Below are positions 58,134 to 64,000 of a stretch of 64,000 nucleotides of DNA, piece by piece. This DNA is from Chryseobacterium sp. 3008163 (GTDB lineage Bacteria; Bacteroidota; Bacteroidia; Flavobacteriales; Weeksellaceae), in contig NZ_CP033070.1 of assembly GCF_003669035.1 (NCBI RefSeq), positions 186,001-250,000 on the forward strand, written 5' to 3'. The translations under genes and the position numbers were made by a program. Position 1 is the first letter of the stretch; each line of letters begins with the position of its first letter. The notes below the pieces were generated by a model. It had not been told where the DNA came from. It saw nothing but the letters and a program-made list of their open reading frames with translations, and ran no database searches.

Positions 58134-58739
58134 ATGAGAAGTATGAAAATAACAATGGCTTTATTATTTATTTGGAGTTTGTTTAGTTATAATATTACTT
58201 CAGAAAAGGAGAATGGTAACAAGGAAAACATCATCATTTCAAAATTCAAACATAAAAAAAATGCTTCCGAAAGTGATATTTTATGGATTTCGCAGAATGA
58301 TTCAACAGTTTTTAAGAAAGAAGAAATGATGATCCATCGGCCTTGCAGTAATCCGGAATTCACAATACATTATGAACTTCTCAAACCAATAGATCAGGCT
58401 TATTATTACATTTACAACGACAAACAACAGTTGATATCTGAGGAAAAATACAGCAAAGAATACACATATGACGGGCAAACCAGCAAAGTTGGAAATTTCT
58501 ACAACGAGAAAAGTTACTATTACAAAAGGAACGGAAATCTGAAAACAATCCATTACATGAAAGACGGACGAAATGATAAAGTGGAACTTTACGACAATAA
58601 AAAAAGACTTACAGAAATAACATATTTCGATAAAAAATCATCCGACAAAGAAAAAGTTGAAATTTACGACAAAGGCAAAATCGAAGAGACAAGAATTTAC
58701 AAAAGTTTTGATACTTATAATACTGTCAAAGCAAACTAA
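58134..58739 (+). CDS. Secreted hypothetical protein with YD/antitoxin-like repeats
   Basis: About 201 residues from the ATG at 58134 (MRSMKITMALLFIWSLFSYN), which contains a signal peptide; a GTG four codons upstream is in frame too. The C-terminal 110 residues are a series of charged beta hairpins ('YYYIYNDKQQLISEEKYSK', 'YYYKRNGNLKTIHYMKDGRN', 'KVELYDNKKRLTEITYFDK'), resembling MORN/YwqK-type antitoxin or toxin-antitoxin-like beta repeats. No firm family. Located between two other small genes of unknown function on the same strand. Confidence 0.55.
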   Translation: MRSMKITMALLFIWSLFSYNITSEKENGNKENIIISKFKHKKNASESDILWISQNDSTVFKKEEMMIHRPCSNPEFTIHYELLKPIDQAYYYIYNDKQQLISEEKYSKEYTYDGQTSKVGNFYNEKSYYYKRNGNLKTIHYMKDGRNDKVELYDNKKRLTEITYFDKKSSDKEKVEIYDKGKIEETRIYKSFDTYNTVKAN

Positions 58740-58762
58740 ATGAGCATTTGAAATTGTAAAAT

Positions 58763-59194
58763 ATGAAAAAATTGATATTCAAATACTGGATTACTAATGT
58801 TCTGATCAGCATAATTTTATTCATCCTGTACAGACTCGTAATTTCCGAAATGAAATCTGATAGTGAAAGTCTTCTGGATACTTTTTTATTCATATTAGAA
58901 ATCTTTATAAATCTTGGATATTCACTAATTTTTCTTTGTGGATTGCTGGTTTTTTCTTTGACATTCTTTCTGAATCTGATCAAAAAAATCAGAGATAACA
59001 GTTTTTTATCTCTGTTGACTTTTATAGGAATTCCTGTTATGTGTTTGATTTTTGCCGTGATTTACTTATCATTTCTATTGCAGGTTAATACGATTTTGAT
59101 AACGTTTGCAAGCTTTTCTATCATTTATTTAATCATTACAACATTACAATTTTTAATGTTCAGAAAAACAATTAAAAAATATTTTAATGAATAA
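58763..59194 (+). CDS. Four-TM hypothetical membrane protein
   Basis: A 143-residue protein, mostly hydrophobic with four predicted TM helices (about 7-24, 40-68, 88-106, 112-130) and basic ends (MKKLIFKYW... and ...MFRKTIKKYFNE). It follows the previous gene by 23 bases. No recognisable family or motif. Confidence 0.6.
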   Translation: MKKLIFKYWITNVLISIILFILYRLVISEMKSDSESLLDTFLFILEIFINLGYSLIFLCGLLVFSLTFFLNLIKKIRDNSFLSLLTFIGIPVMCLIFAVIYLSFLLQVNTILITFASFSIIYLIITTLQFLMFRKTIKKYFNE

Positions 59195-59836
59195 AACTTT
59201 AAAAATCCTTATGCCAATTACTTTATAAATTTTTACTTACTCCAATTCACAAACAGAGTACCATACAAAAGTGGCACCTTCTTTAATCTAAATGTTAAAA
59301 TAATATGGAATTGTCGAAGCAGGAAAAGACTATGTCTGGTTTGACTGTGAAAGTTTTGAAGAAAGTGAGGCTAGCTTGAAGGAAACTTTGACTTTTTCTA
59401 TCTTGTACTTAATCGTATCATTTGATGAACTGATCTATAATAAGATCTTATAAGATGATTTATACCAAGAGAATTAATAAGAATCAAAATTTCAATGAAC
59501 TGCATTTGCATCTTGTGAGGTTTCTGACTTTTCTATTCAGATTACCATTCAGGTAGGCACAAGGAAAACTGTAATCAATTCCTTGAAAACAATAAGAAAG
59601 AACATTGATGGAAGCTTGAAATGTTTTTGCGGAGGGTTTGTAATCTCCGATTACGGATACCCAAAAAGATTTTTTTCAGCAGTGACCACGGAATATATTC
59701 GCTATAGAAAATCGGATAGTCTCATATGCAATCATAGCAGTTGAAATATGATCTGCTTATTGTAGATTCATCGTGTGAAGATGGCAAGGCATAAGAAATT
59801 TGTATCTTTGAATAGTTGTAAACTTACATCCACATA
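59195..59836. other. Intergenic DNA with gene fragments and repeat copy 1
   Basis: About 640 bases with no intact gene. Around 59310-59450 a plus-strand frame reads 'IVEAGKDYVWFDCESFEESE', interrupted and without a start. From 59512 to 59765 lies copy 1 of the repeat that recurs at 61799. The Crp-like gene's promoter is presumably at the right end. Confidence 0.5.
59512..59765 (+). repeat. Direct repeat copy 1 (with 61799-62044)
   Basis: Resembles 61799-62044 along its whole length, with an identical run of about 29 bases at 59653-59681 (starting GATTACGGATACCC). In copy 1 the coding frame is broken near the start; read with one shift it encodes 'VGTRKTVINSLKTIRKNI' and 'FVISDYGYPKRFFSAVTTEY', versus 'FAISDYGYPKRFFSAVTTEY' in copy 2. 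Together the copies bracket the Crp, GNAT and racemase genes in the same orientation. Confidence 0.75.
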
Positions 59837-60409
59837 ATGATAGTAATGGACATTGAACAAATACTTGACAGGATCTATCCCTTGTCAGAATCTTCTAAGC
59901 AGATACTCAAAAGCCACATCATCGAACTCAATTTTCCTAAAAACCATGTGATCATCCAACAAGATAAAAATGAAAAAAGTTTTTACTTTATCAAAAATGG
60001 AATCGCCAGAACATATATTCAAAACGATGGCGATGAAACTACATTTTCCTTTGGTAAAGAAGGAGATACCATCATTTCTTTCAAAAGTTATATTGCCAAT
60101 GAGAAAGGATATGAGAGTGTAGAACTGCTGGAAGATTGTATAGTTTACAAACTCAATACACAAAACCTGCGAAAGTTATACAGTGAAAACATAGAGATCG
60201 CCAATTGGGGTATTAAGTTTGCGGAAAATCTGCTTTTAAGGGCAGAAGACAGATTGCTGGCAAGGCATTTCGGAAATGCTGCCGATCGTTATGAACTTCT
60301 GTTAAAAAACTATCCCAACTTATTACAAAGAGTTCAGCTAGGATATATTTCCTCTTATTTAGGGATCACACAAGTGAGCTTAAGCCGCATCAGAGCTAAC
60401 ATAAAATAG
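59837..60409 (+). CDS. Crp/Fnr-family transcriptional regulator
   Basis: A 190-residue protein (ATG 59837; a second ATG three codons later). The cyclic-nucleotide-binding-like barrel spans about 5-120 ('NFPKNHVIIQQDKNEKSFYF', 'FGKEGDTIISFKSYI'), followed by a long helix ('WGIKFAENLLLRAEDRLLA') and an HTH ('RVQLGYISSYLGITQVSLSR'). The typical cAMP-contact Arg-Thr pair is not seen, as in most Bacteroidota members. Likely ligand unknown. It is separate from the next gene by 82 bases, which encodes a GNAT acetyltransferase. Confidence 0.88.
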   Translation: MIVMDIEQILDRIYPLSESSKQILKSHIIELNFPKNHVIIQQDKNEKSFYFIKNGIARTYIQNDGDETTFSFGKEGDTIISFKSYIANEKGYESVELLEDCIVYKLNTQNLRKLYSENIEIANWGIKFAENLLLRAEDRLLARHFGNAADRYELLLKNYPNLLQRVQLGYISSYLGITQVSLSRIRANIK

Positions 60410-60491
60410 TATTGTTTTTTTATCATTTGTTAAATTATTACTGATATAAAATTGAGAGTTTTGTCTGCAGAAAAAAATAAGAACAGACAAA

Positions 60492-61016
60492 ATGCAAGAT
60501 ATACAATTAAGAAAAGCAGAAAACAAAGATCTTATCAGCCTACAAAAAATTGGAAAGCTCACATTTTCCGAAACATTCGCTTCTGGCAACAGCGAAGAAA
60601 ATTTGAAATCATATCTGGAAACTGCATTTTCAAAAGAGAAAGTCAAAGGAGAACTATCAGATGAAAATTCTGAATTTTATTTTGCAGAGTGTGAAAATGA
60701 AATTGTCGGCTACTTAAAGGTAAACTACGGAGATTCACAAACTGAGATCAAAAGTGAAAAAGCACTTGAAATTGAAAGAATTTATGTATTGAGAGAGTTT
60801 CACGGAAAAAAAGTCGGGCAAATACTTTATGAAAAAGCCATTGAACTGGCTAAAGAGATCAATGCAGATTTTGTCTGGCTAGGTGTCTGGGAAAAAAACC
60901 CAAGAGCAATCCGATTCTACGAGAAAAATGGATTTAAAGCATTTGACAAGCATATATTCAAACTAGGCAACGATGAGCAGACCGACATTATGATGAAACT
61001 TATGCTAAAAAATTAG
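60492..61016 (+). CDS. GNAT-family N-acetyltransferase
   Basis: A 174-residue acetyltransferase: motif A/B 'ALEIERIYVLREFHGKKVGQ' with the acetyl-CoA loop, 'LYEKAIELAKEINADFVWLG', 'VWEKNPRAIRFYEKNGFKAF' and a C-terminal 'MMKLMLK'. The N-terminal 70 residues contain 'SLQKIGKLTFSETFASGNSE' typical of a small-molecule or amino-acid GNAT. Substrate unknown. A decayed paralogue lies at 44304-44604. Confidence 0.9.
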   Translation: MQDIQLRKAENKDLISLQKIGKLTFSETFASGNSEENLKSYLETAFSKEKVKGELSDENSEFYFAECENEIVGYLKVNYGDSQTEIKSEKALEIERIYVLREFHGKKVGQILYEKAIELAKEINADFVWLGVWEKNPRAIRFYEKNGFKAFDKHIFKLGNDEQTDIMMKLMLKN

Positions 61017-61099
61017 TGGCTGATACAGCGGTAAAAATAAATCATAAATTAAGTCATCTCCAATCTTACTGAAATATCAAACCACTACAAATACAAAAA

Positions 61100-61780
61100 A
61101 TGAAGAAAATCGGATTAGTTGGAGGAATAAGCTGGACATCAACATTAGATTATTACAAATTTATAAACGAAGGCGTCAATGCAAAATTAGGTGGATTAAA
61201 TTTTGCCGAGTGTATGATCTACTCACTGAACTTTGGAGACATCTATACTCAAAGTTGGGACAATTCATATGATTTGTTGCTTAATGCCTGCGAAAGCCTA
61301 AAGAAAAGTAGAGCAGACGGCATTGCGTTGTGTGCAAATACTGCTCACCTGTATGCGGACAGACTTCAGCAAGAGATCAATTTGCCGGTAATCCACATTG
61401 TTACAGAAACAGCCAAAACAATCAACAAAAATGGGTTTAAGAAGATTGGGCTCTTAGGTACAAAGTTTACCATGGAGATGGGCTTTTACAGAAACAAGTT
61501 TGAATCATTTGGTCTTGAAGTCCTGATCCCTGAAAAACCTGAAACCCGGGAATACATCCAATATACATTAAGAGAAGAATTGGGTGTTGGATTGATTAAT
61601 CCTGAAACAAAGGAAAAGTATAAAGAAATTGTACAGGATCTAGTAGACAGAGGAGCAGAATGTATTGTACTGGGCTGTACAGAAATACCGATGTTAGTAA
61701 GCCAAGACGATTTTAAAATCCCTGTGTTTGACACTACAAAAATCCATTCACAAGCTATTGTTGAATTTATAACTGCCTGA
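61100..61780 (+). CDS. Aspartate/glutamate racemase-family protein
   Basis: A 226-residue protein: 'KKIGLVGGISWTSTLDYYKF', the first catalytic Cys in 'GIALCANTAHLYAD', and the second in 'CIVLGCTEIPMLVSQ', both conserved. The two-Cys, PLP-free mechanism interconverts L- and D-Asp (or Glu). The 'CANTAH' motif and lack of a MurI-type 'SGxG' start favour aspartate racemase (RacD/YgeA-like) rather than MurI. It is 83 bases after the GNAT gene and precedes the second repeat copy by 18 bases. Confidence 0.9.
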   Translation: MKKIGLVGGISWTSTLDYYKFINEGVNAKLGGLNFAECMIYSLNFGDIYTQSWDNSYDLLLNACESLKKSRADGIALCANTAHLYADRLQQEINLPVIHIVTETAKTINKNGFKKIGLLGTKFTMEMGFYRNKFESFGLEVLIPEKPETREYIQYTLREELGVGLINPETKEKYKEIVQDLVDRGAECIVLGCTEIPMLVSQDDFKIPVFDTTKIHSQAIVEFITA

Positions 61781-62250
61781 CAAAACAAGAGACACGTCCT
61801 TGTGAGGTTTCTGATTTTTTTTATGCAGATAAACATTCAGGAAGGCACAAGGAAAACTGCAATCAATTTCTTGAAAACAATAAGACAACAGATTGATGTA
61901 AACTTGAAATATTTTTGTGGAGAGTTTGCAATCTCTGATTACGGATACCCAAAAAGATTTTTTTCGGCAGTGACAACGGAATATATTTGCTATAAAATCA
62001 GATATGCCTCCAATGCAATATTGAATATGATCTGCTTATTGTAGCTCTAATAAATAAAGAGAGCGATATGGAAAATTTAAAATATCAGGAAGCTGTAAAT
62101 ACCGAAGAAATAATCATTGATATGAAGACGATTATAACTCAGCTACATTGATGATTAATGTGTATTTGTAGACATTCAAAAAAAACAAAACTTTCGTAAC
62201 TCCAAAGAAACTTTAATTTTATAAATTTACCATCAATAAAATAACAGACA
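61781..62250. other. Intergenic region with repeat copy 2
   Basis: About 470 bases; 61799-62044 is the repeat copy. Copy 2 contains an 80-codon open frame (61802-62044, GTG start) whose product is unknown and is probably a fragment. The rest (62045-62250) is presumed leader/promoter of the regulator at 62251. Confidence 0.5.
61799..62044 (+). repeat. Direct repeat copy 2 (with 59512-59765)
   Basis: Same sequence family and same orientation as 59512-59765, sharing the end TGATCTGCTTATTGTAG. The open frame in this copy reads 'QEGTRKTAINFLKTIRQQI' and 'YFCGEFAISDYGYPKRFFS'. No inverted repeats or transposase, so not an obvious IS; it looks like a duplicated gene fragment. Confidence 0.75.
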
Positions 62251-63309
62251 ATGAGTTTCGGACAACAGATGCTATTCTTTTTTAGTGCAATAGGTGCCTT
62301 TAATGGGCTTCTGTTAGGCATTTATCTATTGTTCATTAAAAAAAACAGATATATTCCGGATTTTTTTCTGGGATTAATTCTTTTGACATTGAGTATTAGG
62401 GTAGGAATCTCTGTGTGTATTTATTTCTATCCGGATTGGCCAAGAATAATTCCGAATCTTGGATTTTCAGCACTGTTTTTTACAGGACCGGCACTGTATT
62501 ATTTTATCCGATCATCTTTTTTGAAAGAGCAGTTTGATCTTAAGAATGCTATAAAATCTTTCGGAATTCTGACATTGGTCTTATGTGGAGCAGGGCTTTT
62601 ATATCTTGTTTTTCCTATTTTATGGGACAATTATTTTGGAACATTTATTTATGGGATATGGACTATTTTTATTTTTCTATCGGTTTATGATTATTACATC
62701 TTTTCAGAGAAAAATACCAAGCCGGATAAATTTATCCTTCCTGTTTTAATAAGCAATATAATCATATTTCTGACATATCAGTTTATTTCTACAGGCTGGA
62801 TCCAGGTGTATTGTGCTGGTGGAAGCCTTGTATTTTCGTTCGTTTTATATGCCAATTTTTTGGTTTTATTTAATAAAAAACACCAATCAACAGCCACAAA
62901 AGAAGAGAATAAATATTTCAATAAAAAAATATCTGATCTGCAGGCAGATAATTTTGTTTCAAAATTGGAAAGGCTTATGAATGCCGAAGAATTATACAAA
63001 AATCCAAATTTAAAATTAATTGATCTTGCGTTGAAAATGAATATGTCTGCACATCAGCTTTCACAATTCCTGAATGACAATCTGGGTAAAAGTTTTTCTA
63101 CATATACTAATGAATACAGAATCAATGAAGCGTGCAATAAAATTGAAAATGGCTCCTATCTTAAGATAGAGGAGATTGGGTATGAAGTCGGATTCAATTC
63201 CAAATCTACATTTTTTTCAACTTTTAAGAAAATTAAGAATACAACTCCACTTTTGTACAAGCAATCTCAAACCGCTTCTGAACCTCTGTTTCAGAGTTCA
63301 AATTTATAA
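62251..63309 (+). CDS. Membrane-bound AraC-family regulator (7-TM sensor)
   Basis: A 352-residue protein. Seven TM helices (about 7-25, 34-54, 65-84, 102-122, 130-148, 163-180, 185-208) are followed by a cytoplasmic AraC domain (about 240-340): 'NPNLKLIDLALKMNMSAHQL' and 'KIEEIGYEVGFNSKSTFFST' with 'FKKIKNTTPLLYKQ'. Such 7TM-AraC proteins are common in Bacteroidota. It is 80 bases before a TonB-receptor-like gene, which it may control; not shown. Confidence 0.88.
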   Translation: MSFGQQMLFFFSAIGAFNGLLLGIYLLFIKKNRYIPDFFLGLILLTLSIRVGISVCIYFYPDWPRIIPNLGFSALFFTGPALYYFIRSSFLKEQFDLKNAIKSFGILTLVLCGAGLLYLVFPILWDNYFGTFIYGIWTIFIFLSVYDYYIFSEKNTKPDKFILPVLISNIIIFLTYQFISTGWIQVYCAGGSLVFSFVLYANFLVLFNKKHQSTATKEENKYFNKKISDLQADNFVSKLERLMNAEELYKNPNLKLIDLALKMNMSAHQLSQFLNDNLGKSFSTYTNEYRINEACNKIENGSYLKIEEIGYEVGFNSKSTFFSTFKKIKNTTPLLYKQSQTASEPLFQSSNL

Positions 63310-63360
63310 TTCTGTACTTCGGAATTTAAACTTCAAAACCTGATTTTCGTAAGTATCAGA

Positions 63361-63368
63361 TACTTTTG
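63361..63368 (+). promoter_or_regulatory. Candidate -7 element (TACTTTTG)
   Basis: TACTTTTG fits TAnnTTTG and lies 22 bases before the ATG at 63390. The -33 TTG is not clear. Confidence 0.4.
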
Positions 63369-63389
63369 GTCTCATAAAATTAAACGTTT

Positions 63390-64000
63390 ATGAAAACCAG
63401 ATCAGGAATTTTTATTCTGTTATTATTCTCATTTTTTGCACAATCACAGGAAGTAGTGAAAGAAGACTCCTTAAAGAGAAATAATAAAAAAGATTCAATT
63501 ACAACTATTTCCGAAGTCATTATTCAGGCTTCACAAAGAAATTTAAAACTAAATGACGGCAACATTGTAATGAGTGTTTCCGGAAATAAAAATTTTAAGA
63601 CATCAACTAATATTCTTGAAGTTTTAAGAAAAACTCCTGGTGTAACGGTAGATCAGGAAGATGGTATTTTTCTTGGCGGAAGAATTAATCCGGCTATTTT
63701 TATTAATGGAAAACCCGTTGTAATGAGCAGTCAGGAGCTGCAATCCTATTTGCGGTCACTGCCACCGGAAATGGTGGAGTCGATTGAAGTAAACTCCAAC
63801 CCATCTTCAAAATATGATGCAGAATTCAAAGGAATAATTGATATTAAATTAAAAAAGAATACCAATCTGGGTTGGAGAAGTAGTTACATCGGGAATGTTT
63901 ACGCCAACAAATTTAACTACAGAGAAAACTCACTGAACTTGTCTTATAACACCGATAAAGCAATCTATAATCTGCAATTAGGTTATAATGACGGAATGTC
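63390..64000 (+). CDS. Outer-membrane beta-barrel protein with TonB-plug domain (cut by window edge)
   Basis: Starts MKTRSGIFILLLFSFFAQSQ (signal peptide). No CarboxypepD_reg-like repeat is seen before the plug; instead, directly after the signal peptide and a short charged linker there is 'TTISEVIIQASQRNLKLNDG' and the plug core 'ILEVLRKTPGVTVDQEDGIF', 'GGRINPAIFINGKPVVMSS', 'LPPEMVESIEVNSNPSSKY', 'AEFKGIIDIKLKKN', followed by the first barrel strands ('YRENSLNLSYNTDKAIYNLQ'). This matches the outer-membrane protein beta-barrel (OMP_b-brl_3)-type TonB-dependent receptors. 203 codons are visible; the rest lies past the right edge. Substrate unknown. Confidence 0.85.
   Translation, partial: MKTRSGIFILLLFSFFAQSQEVVKEDSLKRNNKKDSITTISEVIIQASQRNLKLNDGNIVMSVSGNKNFKTSTNILEVLRKTPGVTVDQEDGIFLGGRINPAIFINGKPVVMSSQELQSYLRSLPPEMVESIEVNSNPSSKYDAEFKGIIDIKLKKNTNLGWRSSYIGNVYANKFNYRENSLNLSYNTDKAIYNLQLGYNDGM

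Noticed and set aside
1..64000. CRISPR arrays, rRNA, intact tRNA genes, prophage modules, restriction or retron systems
   Set aside because: None seen: no regularly spaced repeats, no nuclease/methylase or reverse transcriptase motifs in any frame.

Overview
The window is AT-rich DNA from a Bacteroidota bacterium, most likely a flavobacterium close to Chryseobacterium (Weeksellaceae). The evidence is type IX secretion (T9SS) C-terminal sorting domains (at about 36.2 and 44.1 kb, and a decayed one at 33.4 kb), hybrid and membrane-anchored AraC regulators, TAnnTTTG-type -7 promoter elements, a CzcA-TolC fusion pump, a SusC/TonB-receptor-like protein at the right edge, and little use of Shine-Dalgarno sequences. 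No rRNA, tRNA or CRISPR array was found.

Layout. (1) 1-2.6 kb, minus: the N-terminal part of a hybrid two-component protein (lipoprotein sugar-binding domain, histidine kinase, receiver, AraC HTH). (2) 3.0-9.0 kb, plus: a chaperone-usher-like pilus operon with two pilin-like proteins, a PapD-like chaperone, a two-domain probable tip adhesin and a 936-residue outer-membrane barrel. An attenuator-like hairpin follows the main pilin. (3) 9.5-10.4 kb: an AraC regulator, then a bidirectional terminator. (4) 10.7-32.4 kb, minus: a Wzx/Wzy-type exopolysaccharide locus. It contains a PglF-like dehydratase, Wza, Wzc, two nucleotide-sugar dehydrogenases, a 2-epimerase, flippase, polymerase, glycosyltransferases, acyl- and pyruvyl-transferases, an unusual GH56-like secreted protein, and PglC/PglD/PglE-like enzymes. 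The undecaprenyl-linked first sugar is therefore probably a bacillosamine-type residue. A second, truncated sugar-transferase 3' end marks a recombination scar. (5) 32.4-34.3 kb: sparse DNA with a decayed LamG/T9SS gene. (6) 34.7-44.2 kb: a conserved HTH pair, a T9SS-secreted protein, a TPR/AraC membrane regulator pair, and an ECF sigma/putative anti-sigma pair followed by an M4 metallopeptidase. The sigma gene and the protease gene share an almost identical promoter. (7) 44.2-49.5 kb: a decay zone with a GNAT remnant, a desaturase 3' end, an IS3-family (IS407-like) element, a DnaE-type polymerase 3' end and a broken cation ATPase. (8) 49.6-57.1 kb, minus: a PAP2 phosphatase, a haem-binding protein and a heavy-metal RND efflux system. 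(9) 57.2-64 kb, plus: small hypotheticals, then Crp-like, GNAT and Asp/Glu racemase genes flanked by two copies of a ~250 bp repeat, a 7-TM AraC regulator and the start of an outer-membrane receptor.

Quality note. At least ten apparent frameshifts in otherwise healthy genes are each repaired by adding one base to a homopolymer of 4-8 bases. This looks like systematic homopolymer undercounting in the assembly rather than biology. I give such genes as single CDS features spanning the break. In contrast, the ATPase, LamG gene, GNAT remnant, desaturase and polymerase fragments carry damage that homopolymer errors cannot explain, and I call them pseudogenes.
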